A stretch of DNA of 64,000 nt from an uncultured bacterium. GTDB lineage: Bacteria > Krumholzibacteriota > Krumholzibacteriia > LZORAL124-64-63. Every line of letters starts with the position of its first letter. Position 1 is the stretch's first letter. The stretch spans positions 1 to 64,000 of the forward strand of contig CALEMW010000219.1 of the NCBI GenBank assembly GCA_937910695.1, read 5' to 3'. Positions 47,367 through 56,539 of this stretch are shown piece after piece. The translations under genes were made by a program, and so were the position numbers. The notes beneath the pieces are model-generated. The model was not told the DNA's origin, did not search any database, and saw nothing but the letters and a program-made list of their open reading frames with translations.

Positions 47367-50300
47367 TCAACGCTCCACGGCCAATTGTCGGATCTCGAAG
47401 CGCACGCCGTCGGCATCCGGGATTTCGAAGCGGCACATGTACACGCCCGACGCCAGCGTCGATGGGGTCCAGATCAGTTCGTTCACGGCTCTGGCGACGA
47501 CGGCGTTGGAAATGCTGTCGACCACTTCGCCTTCGATGGTCAGGACTGTCACCCGGGCCGTGCCATCCTTCCCCGCCCAGAAACGGAAATGGACAGAGTC
47601 GTTCCGCCAAGGGTTGGGGTAGACGACCACAAGGTCTCGATCAGCTTCGGCCGGGGCACCGGCAACCACCGAGGGATCGCCTACGGTACCGGTGCGGTTC
47701 ATACCGCCGCCGAGACCCAGCCACTCGCTCGTACCGCCGGCCCGGGTCTCGGTCATGGGCAGATAGGCGCTCAAACGACCGGGGACGCTGGTCTTGCCCA
47801 GACCGATACTCTTACGGCCACCAGGATCGGCCAGCCAGAGCACGCGCCCGACATCACCGGCGGGGCCCACGGCCAGCCCGGAACGGCCGCCGTTGCCCGC
47901 GCCCCAGAGGAACGGCGTGCGATCTTGAAGGTCACCGCTGGCGTCGTAGACCACGAGATGGCCCGCATCGGTGGTGACCCAGACCTCGTTCACGCCGTCG
48001 GCATCGCCGTCAAAGACGACCAGGCCGCCGTCGAGCTTGACCGAGGACGCAAGGGGGAACGTGTTGAGCAGTCGCACCGGCCAGCCGGTCAACGGCAGCA
48101 GGTCGACACTGAAGGCGTGGATGTGGGTGTCGGTCACCACGATCAGATCGTTGCGGCCGTCGCCGTCGAGGTCTGCGACAGCGGGATCGCCGGCCACATT
48201 TCCATGGATGCGATCGGGGCTTTCCACCACCTCAGCGGCTGTTCCTCCGAGGGGCAGGGACAGGAGTCTCGACTCCGTGATTACGATGACGCGATGCCCG
48301 GTTTCATCGGCGATAAAGGCCGTCTGAACACCGGCGAGGGGATCGAGATCGGCGCCTTGCCAGGACCCCGTCGAGGTGACACCCGTTTCGTCGAACACAT
48401 ACCACTCGTCGGTACTGATGGCGAAGACGGCCGGCGTTCCGTCGTCGCGCCGCACCGCCAAAGGCTCGTCGATCAGCGGCATATACGGAGGCATGGACAA
48501 ACCGCCGATGACGACCTCGTCGATGAGTGTTCCCAGGGGACTGATGAAACGGAAATGGCGATCGGCGACCTGGCAGGCCAACTCCGCGCCGTCCGGGAAC
48601 GGCAACGGCACCGGACCCGACAGCAGGGTGTCGCCCAGGTCGAACGACCAGATCGGAAGCCAATCCGCCCCCGTCAACGATGGCGGCAGTGCGGTCAGCA
48701 TACCGTCGCGGGTGCCGACGACGAGCTGCTCGGCGATCCCGTCGCCCTTGGCCACCACCGGCGAACCGGCGACAGCGGCACCGTTGCCCCACCCGGCTCC
48801 GGCGGGAGCACCGCCGGGCGATCTGGCTGCAGGCGTTCCGTCGACATGCCAGGCGAAAAGCCAAGGCTGTTGATCATCGCCGGAGCCCTCTGACGCCCTC
48901 TCTGAGGCGGCGATCAAGACCGGTGCCCCGTTCAAGGTGAAGGGAGTGATCGTCGCGGTGTCGAGTGTGCGTGGCCCCACGCTTTCGGGCAGGTCGGCGA
49001 ACGATGGCAGCGCCCAGGGGCTTCCCTCATGAAGCGGCGTTACGCGACCCTGGAATGTCATCGTCGCGAACGGTCCGGAGATGTCGTGGATCCCGGCGCC
49101 GGTCCAGCTCAGGTCCCAGGCCCGGGTCGAAGGTCTGCCCTCGACCGAGATGTGGTCCGAGGTGGCCGCGATCTCGCCGCTTCCGGCGTGGAAAGGATCG
49201 GTGTCCCAGCCGAAGAAGCCGAGCACGTAGGCCTCGTACACGCCCACATCCTGGATGCCGTCGGCTTCGAGCAGCCGCAGTCCCATGCCGTCGTTGTTGA
49301 TGGTGTTGCCTGGCAGTCCGCGGTCGATGCGGTCTTGGTCCACATGCCAGGCCAACAGGCCGCCGGCGGGCAGGAAGAAGTCGTACATGCCGGTGTTGCG
49401 CCAGTTGGTGCCGCCGGGTGTCTCGGGATCTCCGCCCATGTAGAGAAGGACGCCCGTCCCCTGATCGCGAACGAATCCGACCCCTGTAACATCGGGGAGA
49501 TCGGCCCCGGACAACGGGACCCAGCGGTTCTCCAGCAGGAAGAACTCCCGCGGCGAAGAGCCGGCGATGATGGCTTGGGGATAGCCGGCCGAGAAATCGT
49601 AGGCAGCGTCTCCGTACCACGTGTAGTAGTCGTTGAGTTCGACCTGAACAGCCGGCAAGTGGATTTCACGCTCGTCGCCGGTCAGTTCGTCGACCCGCAG
49701 CCAACCCAGATACCAGCGGCACCAGGCGCTGAGGCTCGGCGGCAGAATGCCCAGCACGTTTTCGACGCGGTCGGCTTCACCGTCGTCGTCCTCGTCGATG
49801 CCGATGGCGGCCACGAGGTTCGGCCCCGAATCCATCAGGTCCCAGATGCCCACCGCAGGCAGGCCCGTAGACGTGTCGTAGACGTCGGGCAGGCCCAGCG
49901 CGTGTCCGAACTCGTGGTACAACGCACCTGCGATGCCGCCGATGTAGTCGTCCTGGGACGTCGTCTCCGGAATGATCGAACACTCGGAGAGGAAACCCGG
50001 CAGTCCCGAGTCCGCATCGACGGAGGTCAGCGCCACAGGCTCGCCGAGGGATACGAAAAAGGTCGGAATGTCGTTGGGCGAGTCGCGGTTCACATCGCTC
50101 TGCCAGTCGGCGCCGGCGTGTACGAAGATGACGTAGGTCAGAGGATCGTCGTCGTCGAAATCCGCCAGGCTCACGTCGCCGTCGGCCTGGGTGCCTTCGT
50201 CGGCGGCCACGATCATGTCCTGAACCAGGGTTTCGAGCAGCGGAATCGTCCAGCCGCCGTCGGCGCCCGGACCGTAGTCGGCGATATCGCTCAAGGTGTA

Positions 50301-50870
50301 GGCGTCCAGATCACCGGCGGGCAGAACCCGGCCCTCGATGCGGAGTTTCCCGTCGGACTGGACGTGGTAGTACTCCGAAAGACCGGCGAGGTGCGCCATG
50401 TAATAGTCACGGTCGTGGGGCGGCGGATCGAAAAGGATCTCCGGATCGGCTTCGAGCAGGAACCCGCCGTCGGTCGTCACGCTGGTCAGATCGCCGGAGC
50501 GGTCCGCGGCGAAGTCGATGCGCACGATCAGCACCCGCAGGGTGTCGACGTGGACGATGGCCTTGTCCACGGTCGAACCGAAGCGGCGCGCCGGGCCGAG
50601 CCCCTGCACGGCGAGGCGCTCCCGCGCCAACCGCGAGACATGCTGCGGCCCGAGCAGGGCATGGATTTCATGGGTGCGTTCGGCCACGCCCCTGGCGCGC
50701 GCCAGTAGGGCGGCGCCCGCGGCGGTGGATTCAGCGGCCGGGGCGACCGGTCTCAGGGTTTGGGTCTTGTCCAGAGTCCGTCCCGACCGCCAGCGGCTCA
50801 GGTCATCGGCGCCCCAGGCGGCGGCGGCGAGCGTCAACATGCAGACAACGGCAAGGGCTGCCTTCATCAT
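47367..50870 (-). CDS. M6-family (immune inhibitor A-like) secreted metalloprotease with C-terminal sorting/FlgD-like Ig domain
   Basis: HEFGHALGLPDVYD zinc motif (about 49873-49916); VCBS/FG-GAP-like Asp-rich repeats; C-terminal VVVYPNPWRNDSVHFRF...GVYMCRFEI. Confidence 0.87.
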   Translation of the reverse strand: MMKAALAVVCMLTLAAAAWGADDLSRWRSGRTLDKTQTLRPVAPAAESTAAGAALLARARGVAERTHEIHALLGPQHVSRLARERLAVQGLGPARRFGSTVDKAIVHVDTLRVLIVRIDFAADRSGDLTSVTTDGGFLLEADPEILFDPPPHDRDYYMAHLAGLSEYYHVQSDGKLRIEGRVLPAGDLDAYTLSDIADYGPGADGGWTIPLLETLVQDMIVAADEGTQADGDVSLADFDDDDPLTYVIFVHAGADWQSDVNRDSPNDIPTFFVSLGEPVALTSVDADSGLPGFLSECSIIPETTSQDDYIGGIAGALYHEFGHALGLPDVYDTSTGLPAVGIWDLMDSGPNLVAAIGIDEDDDGEADRVENVLGILPPSLSAWCRWYLGWLRVDELTGDEREIHLPAVQVELNDYYTWYGDAAYDFSAGYPQAIIAGSSPREFFLLENRWVPLSGADLPDVTGVGFVRDQGTGVLLYMGGDPETPGGTNWRNTGMYDFFLPAGGLLAWHVDQDRIDRGLPGNTINNDGMGLRLLEADGIQDVGVYEAYVLGFFGWDTDPFHAGSGEIAATSDHISVEGRPSTRAWDLSWTGAGIHDISGPFATMTFQGRVTPLHEGSPWALPSFADLPESVGPRTLDTATITPFTLNGAPVLIAASERASEGSGDDQQPWLFAWHVDGTPAARSPGGAPAGAGWGNGAAVAGSPVVAKGDGIAEQLVVGTRDGMLTALPPSLTGADWLPIWSFDLGDTLLSGPVPLPFPDGAELACQVADRHFRFISPLGTLIDEVVIGGLSMPPYMPLIDEPLAVRRDDGTPAVFAISTDEWYVFDETGVTSTGSWQGADLDPLAGVQTAFIADETGHRVIVITESRLLSLPLGGTAAEVVESPDRIHGNVAGDPAVADLDGDGRNDLIVVTDTHIHAFSVDLLPLTGWPVRLLNTFPLASSVKLDGGLVVFDGDADGVNEVWVTTDAGHLVVYDASGDLQDRTPFLWGAGNGGRSGLAVGPAGDVGRVLWLADPGGRKSIGLGKTSVPGRLSAYLPMTETRAGGTSEWLGLGGGMNRTGTVGDPSVVAGAPAEADRDLVVVYPNPWRNDSVHFRFWAGKDGTARVTVLTIEGEVVDSISNAVVARAVNELIWTPSTLASGVYMCRFEIPDADGVRFEIRQLAVER

Positions 50871-50901
50871 CTTGGTCACGCGTTTCTCCGATCCCAGGGG
50901 C

Positions 50902-50926
50902 GGGGAGCGAGCCATGCCCGCTCCCC
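50902..50926. repeat. intercistronic hairpin between porV and M6 protease genes
   Basis: GGGGAGCG-N9-CGCTCCCC, perfect 8-bp arms, no U-tract. Confidence 0.5.
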
Positions 50927-50934
50927 TATGGGTT

Positions 50935-51960
50935 CTAGAAGTCGTAGCCGAAGGAGATCCGGTTCACATCGGACAAGCCTTGGGCCTGGGGAACCGAGGC
51001 ATAGCTGAACTCGATGTTCTGGCCGACCCACTTGCCGAGCTGGAGGCCGAACCCGAAGGTCGGTCCGTCGATCTCGCCGGTGCCCTTCTTGTAGCCGAAG
51101 CGGACGAACAGCGAGCCGTCGTACTCCCATTCCACGCCGCCGCCGAACTCGGCCTCATCGAAGTCCAGGCCGATACCGTAGTCCTGGCTGCCGTTGTCCC
51201 AGGACAGCAGCGGGGTCAGCACGTCGGAGACGAACAGAAGAGACATGACGTCGCTGGCGTAGATGCTGCGCGCGATGCCCACGGTGAACTTGCGCGGCAA
51301 CGGGTCGCTCTGGTCGGCGTCCACATGCGTGATGTTGGGGCCGAGATTGCTGATGGCCACACCGATGTTCGACTTCAGCGACGGCACCTTGATCAGCAAG
51401 CCCGCATCCACCGCGAAGGTGCTGCCCGAGCCGCCGCGGCCGTCCTGGGTCACGTCGTCGGGAGCAAGGTTGTCACGGAAGAACTTCACACCCATGCCCA
51501 GACCCATGTTCGGTGAAATGCGGGTGCCGTAGGTCAGGCCCGCGGCCCACATGTTCGATGTGAAAAGCTTGCCCTCAGCTCCGGAGTCGTCCGTAGCCTG
51601 CTGCTCGCCCATCGACAGATAGGTCAGGTTGAAGCCCACCGACCCGCCCCAGGCCCGCGTCGCATAGCCGGCCCAGTACAGGGCGATGTCGTCGGCCAGA
51701 TCGGGCACGAGCTTCGACTGCATGATGTGCAGGCGCTTGTCGCTGATGTCGGTGGCGAAGGCGAAGGCGCCGGGATTCCACCACATGGCCGTCACGTCCT
51801 GGGACAGGGCCGTACCGGCCTCTCCCAAGGCGTTGTAGCGGGCGCCGATCGGGAACTCCAGCGCAATGGCGCCGGCTCCCGACACAGCCAGGGCGGTGCC
51901 GCTCAGTCCGAGCAAGGCGACGGCCGCCAACATCAGGGTCAACATCGATGTCCTCAACAT
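50935..51960 (-). CDS. PorV/PorQ family outer-membrane protein
   Basis: GARYNALGEAGTALSQDVTAMWWNPGAFA; FadL-like barrel; terminal Phe (ISFGYDF). Confidence 0.85.
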   Translation of the reverse strand: MLRTSMLTLMLAAVALLGLSGTALAVSGAGAIALEFPIGARYNALGEAGTALSQDVTAMWWNPGAFAFATDISDKRLHIMQSKLVPDLADDIALYWAGYATRAWGGSVGFNLTYLSMGEQQATDDSGAEGKLFTSNMWAAGLTYGTRISPNMGLGMGVKFFRDNLAPDDVTQDGRGGSGSTFAVDAGLLIKVPSLKSNIGVAISNLGPNITHVDADQSDPLPRKFTVGIARSIYASDVMSLLFVSDVLTPLLSWDNGSQDYGIGLDFDEAEFGGGVEWEYDGSLFVRFGYKKGTGEIDGPTFGFGLQLGKWVGQNIEFSYASVPQAQGLSDVNRISFGYDF

Positions 51961-52043
51961 GGTGAACCTCCAGTCCGTCTTCTGTTCGAGGCGTCGAAGC
52001 GCCCCAGTCTTGTGTCATCTCAAATCCAGCGGGCCGGAGCCCG

Positions 52044-55000
52044 TCACTTCATCATCACAAGCTGCCCGCTCACGACCACTGCGTGGCCGTCACCGTCGGG
52101 CAGGGTTCCTCTCAGCACGTACAGGTACACGCCGTTGGCTATTTCGTCGCCCTGATCGTCGCGGCCGTCCCAGTGCAGGATCTGGGGACCGGCGTCAGGG
52201 TAGTACTCCCTCTCCGCGATGACGCGGTGGCCCGACAGCGTGTACAGGGTCCAGGTCACGGTCATCGGATCGCTGATCTCGAACAGCAGCCGGGTCGGAC
52301 CGACCGTCGGGTTAGGAAACACGGTCACGTCTTCGATGCCCGAGGCCGAGTCGGCCACCAGCATGAACGAGAGCGTGTCGCTGCCCACGTTGCCCAGCAC
52401 ATCGCTGGCGTACATGGCGACTTCGTGCCGTCCGATCTCGAGGTCGTTGGGCAGCGGGTAGGACACGCGGCCCGTCGTATAGCTGCCGGGATCGAAAGCG
52501 AAGGTATCGGAGACGTTGACCAGCCGGCCGTCGCCGTCGAACTCCAGCTGCACGCTGTTGAGCGGATTGCTGCCGACGATGCTGATGCCGCTGGTGTCGG
52601 CCAGGGCCGCCGTGAGCACGGTACCCGCCTTGACCCGGTAGCGATCGCCGGTGAAGCCGAGGTCGATGGCCGGGCCAACCGCGTCGTCGATGACGCCGGT
52701 CGCGGCCTGGGCCACCCACAGAGTTTCCGCGGCGACACGATCGCCGTCGTCGTCGTTGACGATCAGGCGCACCTTGCCGTGCTCGCCGTAGCGCAGCTGC
52801 AGAGGAACCTTGAAGGGAACTCGCAGAGTGTCCGAGTCGACGGGGCCTGTGCCGTGGAAGACGGCAGCGCCGGGACGCCACCAGCGCAACGTCGTGCTGG
52901 CTCCTGCATAGGCGCTCCTGTCATCACGAGACTCCTGCACCAGGAGGTCGTAGGACATTCCCGGCGACACCGACAGGCCATGATCCGAAAGAACGAGGCT
53001 TGCAACTTCGCGACGCCCGCCGCGGAGTGAATCGGCTGATGAAGCGTGGAACTCGGGGCCACCCACGGCGTGAGGCAGGAGTGTCGCCGGATCGCCGTGG
53101 AACAGATAGCGGAGGGCGTTGGACAAATTGAAGTCGTAGGAATTCGCACCGATCCAGACCTTTGCCTCCCATAGCGCCCGTGCAGGAGTCACGGTGGGAT
53201 CGACGAGTCTATCGGGAAACAGAGCCGCATAGAATCGGTCCGACAGCATGTTGTTGGCTGATATGTAGCTGACCTGCGAGGCCGCAATAGCCGCGATGGC
53301 GGCACCCTCCTGCTGCGCCGTCCACGTTTCGGCCATGCTCTGTTTGGTGACCTGATCAAAGATCCCCACGTCGCAGCTAAAGGCCAGAAACAGGCCGCGC
53401 TTCATCCCGTTGGACAGACCGTAGATGTCTTCGGTGAGGAAGAGTTGTTCGTCGGCCAGAGTGTTGTCGGCGCCATGACCGATATAGTGGAACATGGTCA
53501 GGCCATCGTTCCATTCAGCCCTGGCCCGCTGGCGTGCCGCCGGCTTGTAGTTCACACCGGCCGGCTTCTCATAGTCCACCAAGTACACCTTGTGCACATC
53601 GAGGGTCAGGGGCACGTAGGTGTCGATGAGTTCCTCGGCCTGCCGTGTATGAGCCGTCTCAAAGAAATTCTCATCCGACGAGGGCTGTTTCATGTCGTCG
53701 GCGGCCATGACGATCCGGTTGCGCCAAGTGCCTGCTTCAGGTTGTGCCCCATAGGAGATGATCTCTGCAACCCGACGATTTGCCTCGGCGGCATTCTGCA
53801 CCGTCAAACGTCCCGACATGAGATCGGGTGTGTCGAAGGTGTAGAACTGGCCGGGATCATCGAACCCGACCAGAACATCGTCGGTAGCGTAGGGCAGATT
53901 GGTGTGGCTTCCCGGATACATGAGCGCGGGAAAAGCATTCCAGACCCACGTCGGCAGCAGATCGCCGAAAATGTTGCGATGATTCCTGTAATCCCGCGAA
54001 GCATCTCCGAGCAAACACACCTGTGCGAAGCGACCGTCGCTGCCGTTCCAGACCCATTTCAGGAAGTTGCGCAGAGCCATGGGATCGCGAACGCCGCCAC
54101 CGAAGGCGTCGAAGACATCGGCGACATCCACCACCGCCACGGACGGCGAAGCGATTCCCGGCAGCGACGTGGCGCGGTACGCGCCCAGAACTCGGGCCGC
54201 GGCCGAAAACTCGGTGGCGTGGATGATCACATAGTCCAGATCGCGGTCCAGGGATCGCAGGACGCCGGGAGTTCTCAAGGTCCGTGCAGGGGGCGTCATA
54301 AGATCGGACTCGGCGAAAGCAATGAAGTGCCTGTCGCTGTCGGGGGCCCGGACGAGTCCCAACGTCGTGCCCGACGCATCGGTCGCACCGGCCAGTCGAA
54401 CCGGCTGCAGAGCATCGCTGACGTCCCACACCGTGGTGACGCCGTTCGTCGCGAGACGCAGATCCACATCGGTATCGGCAGCGGTCACCTGCTCGCCCCA
54501 GTGCACGAAGGACGTCTGGCCGTCGGTCTCGAGACGGGCACCGTAGAGCAGGTCGATGGAATCGAGCATGAGGATGGGCGTGTTAGTCGTATTGGTGCGT
54601 TCGATGACAAGGCTGTTCTGACCGTTGCGGAGGCTGTTGCTCCAACCGGCGACGTGAACGTGCAGACTGTCAGCTTCCTGTCGACCGGTCCAGGACAGCA
54701 CCGCCGCGTTGGCCTCGTCGGTGTTAAGATGCGCCGAAGCCGTGTTGAGCAGCAGGCTCTGCGAGTAGTTCATGACCTGGGTGCGCAGTTCGACCGAGAA
54801 GAATGCAGGCTGTCCGGCCACCGCAGCGGCATCGGAGAAGTCGATGGTCCTGTCGTAGACCAGACTCGCACTCCACGCCCATGAGTCCAGCAGGCGCCCA
54901 TGGGCCTCGACTACCTGTTCCTCGAGGTGCCGCCGCTTCATGTGTGTGGTTTCGGGAGTCACGCCACGCGGCGTCGCCGCCGACGTCGCCAGACGCAGAG

Positions 55001-56117
55001 GAGCCCCGGCGAACGGCGTCGCCGTCCCGAAATCCTCCCAGGTCAGCCAGTAGACCACGACGTTGCTGTAGAGATGATCGTCCCATGCCAACCGCCCGGC
55101 CTCAGGATCGGTCCGGTCGGCCCAGGCGTCGGGGCCCACGGCGTAGAAGCGGAGTTCATCGCCGGTGTTCCAGCTGGCGCTCACGCCATCGAGATCAAGA
55201 GCCGCCTCGGTGAGACCGTGCCAGTCTTCCTGCCAGCTGCCGGGATCTTCGGGAAGCACAGCCAGGGGGCCCGGCCAGGCCCGGAACAGACGCATGGTCG
55301 TGGGATCGACGGCCGTATTGTTGATTCCGCTCGAGGCAGTGTTGTTCCCCGTCAACCGATAGACGCCTGTCTCGGCGATCTCCAGACGCAGCCAGTGATC
55401 GGAAAGCAGGAAGGGATGGTTCTCGCCGTCCTTGGCGGCCACCTCGGTCAGCCGCCGGGTGGCATGACCGTCATGCAGTTTCTGAAAGAGCTCGGGATTG
55501 ACCACGATGTTCCGTCCGGATGCTGGTCGCTCAGGCTCACCCTTGGCGGCGGCCGCCGTCAGGGCCTCTCGCCCCGCACCGTCTGCGCCGTGCCGTACGA
55601 TCAGCCGGACCTCCCCCAACAATCCTCCACCGGGCGTTTCAGGTCGCACATGCACCGAAACGATCGGCACGCCGCGCAGGATCTGCACTGCGCCCACATC
55701 CACCTGGGACAACACGTCCACCGCGGTCGACGGCTCGCGCAGCCAGCTCCAGCCGGCCACTTCGACCCGCGGCACACGCCTGGCGGGCAGGGCGATCACT
55801 GCACCGTGGGATCGGGGGATCTCGATCTCCCGACCCTGGTCGTCGAGCGCCCTCTCGCCCGGGGTGCCCCAGTCCACATTGGTAAGCTGGACACTCTCCC
55901 AGTCGACCGGAGCCAGGGACACAGGAAAGCGGACCACGAACTCGGTGGCGGCATCGTTCCCACGCACCAGGTCGGCGCGGGGCGCACCCATGCGTGGATG
56001 GCCAGGATTTTCGACGGCCGTCGCTGTCAACGTCACAACCGTCAGGCATGCAAGGACCACGGCGATGGTGCCGTATAAGGTCGTCAATCTCGGAAGGGGC
56101 CGGTTGGCATCGGTCAT
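52044..56117 (-). CDS. PorU-like gingipain-family (C25) cysteine protease/sortase with C-terminal sorting-like domain
   Basis: MFHYIGHGADN (catalytic His codon at about 53475) and LAFSCDVGIFD (catalytic Cys codon at about 53373); C-terminal VTVFPNPTVGPTRLLFEI...NGVYLYVLRG. Confidence 0.87.
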   Translation of the reverse strand: MTDANRPLPRLTTLYGTIAVVLACLTVVTLTATAVENPGHPRMGAPRADLVRGNDAATEFVVRFPVSLAPVDWESVQLTNVDWGTPGERALDDQGREIEIPRSHGAVIALPARRVPRVEVAGWSWLREPSTAVDVLSQVDVGAVQILRGVPIVSVHVRPETPGGGLLGEVRLIVRHGADGAGREALTAAAAKGEPERPASGRNIVVNPELFQKLHDGHATRRLTEVAAKDGENHPFLLSDHWLRLEIAETGVYRLTGNNTASSGINNTAVDPTTMRLFRAWPGPLAVLPEDPGSWQEDWHGLTEAALDLDGVSASWNTGDELRFYAVGPDAWADRTDPEAGRLAWDDHLYSNVVVYWLTWEDFGTATPFAGAPLRLATSAATPRGVTPETTHMKRRHLEEQVVEAHGRLLDSWAWSASLVYDRTIDFSDAAAVAGQPAFFSVELRTQVMNYSQSLLLNTASAHLNTDEANAAVLSWTGRQEADSLHVHVAGWSNSLRNGQNSLVIERTNTTNTPILMLDSIDLLYGARLETDGQTSFVHWGEQVTAADTDVDLRLATNGVTTVWDVSDALQPVRLAGATDASGTTLGLVRAPDSDRHFIAFAESDLMTPPARTLRTPGVLRSLDRDLDYVIIHATEFSAAARVLGAYRATSLPGIASPSVAVVDVADVFDAFGGGVRDPMALRNFLKWVWNGSDGRFAQVCLLGDASRDYRNHRNIFGDLLPTWVWNAFPALMYPGSHTNLPYATDDVLVGFDDPGQFYTFDTPDLMSGRLTVQNAAEANRRVAEIISYGAQPEAGTWRNRIVMAADDMKQPSSDENFFETAHTRQAEELIDTYVPLTLDVHKVYLVDYEKPAGVNYKPAARQRARAEWNDGLTMFHYIGHGADNTLADEQLFLTEDIYGLSNGMKRGLFLAFSCDVGIFDQVTKQSMAETWTAQQEGAAIAAIAASQVSYISANNMLSDRFYAALFPDRLVDPTVTPARALWEAKVWIGANSYDFNLSNALRYLFHGDPATLLPHAVGGPEFHASSADSLRGGRREVASLVLSDHGLSVSPGMSYDLLVQESRDDRSAYAGASTTLRWWRPGAAVFHGTGPVDSDTLRVPFKVPLQLRYGEHGKVRLIVNDDDGDRVAAETLWVAQAATGVIDDAVGPAIDLGFTGDRYRVKAGTVLTAALADTSGISIVGSNPLNSVQLEFDGDGRLVNVSDTFAFDPGSYTTGRVSYPLPNDLEIGRHEVAMYASDVLGNVGSDTLSFMLVADSASGIEDVTVFPNPTVGPTRLLFEISDPMTVTWTLYTLSGHRVIAEREYYPDAGPQILHWDGRDDQGDEIANGVYLYVLRGTLPDGDGHAVVVSGQLVMMK

Positions 56118-56299
56118 GGAGCTCCACCGTCCTCGGATATGGGTTCGGCTTCATCGATAAGCATGATCGGGATTCCGTCCTCGACCCTGTAGCACAACCT
56201 GCAGGCGGCGCAGTCGAGGGATTCCGGTTGGTCGCGATAATCGAGATCACCCTTGCATTTCGGGCAGACCAGGATAGCCAGAAGTTTGGGATCCAGCAA
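56114..56299 (-). CDS. Trm112-family zinc-ribbon protein (probable TTG start)
   Basis: LLDPKLLAILVCPKCKGDLDYRDQPESLDCAACRLCYRVEDGIPIMLIDEA. Confidence 0.85.
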   Translation of the reverse strand: MLDPKLLAILVCPKCKGDLDYRDQPESLDCAACRLCYRVEDGIPIMLIDEAEPISEDGGAP

Positions 56300-56325
56300 C
56301 GGAGCGACCTCCGGATTCAATTCGG

Positions 56326-56430
56326 GCGGCGGACAAAACACCGCCGCACATGGATGCGAAACGAGAGTGCCGGTCGCTGAAAAGCGACCCGAGGGAACGG
56401 GTCGAACAGAGGGGGACTCGAATCCTCCCC
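56326..56430 (-). promoter_or_regulatory. structured 5' leader with several hairpins, two mutually exclusive
   Basis: GCGGCGG/CCGCCGC (56326-56347); GGTCGC/GCGACC (56372-56389); CGACCCG/CGGGTCG (56385-56404), the latter two share 56385-56389; GGGGA/TCCCC (56412-56430). Confidence 0.45.
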
Positions 56431-56482
56431 GGCAGTCGCCCCGGACCACAGAGAAGGATACTCGAAGAGGTTGGCATCCCAA

Positions 56483-56511
56483 AGGATAAAGGAACCTGGG
56501 AATGTTGTCAA
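56483..56511 (-). promoter_or_regulatory. sigma70-type promoter upstream of Trm112-PorU-PorV genes
   Basis: TTGACA (56506-56511) -17 bp- TATCCT (56483-56488) on minus. Confidence 0.75.
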
Positions 56512-56539
56512 TAGCGTGGAATCGAACCTGACTGCTTGA

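Noticed and set aside
49029-50708. 559-aa plus-strand ORF antisense to the M6 protease
   Set aside because: Shadow ORF; opposite strand has intact zinc protease motifs.
56405-56435. tRNA-like T-arm (GGATTCGAGTCC) upstream of the Trm112 gene
   Set aside because: No acceptor, D or anticodon arms could be folded around it; interpreted as part of the structured leader.
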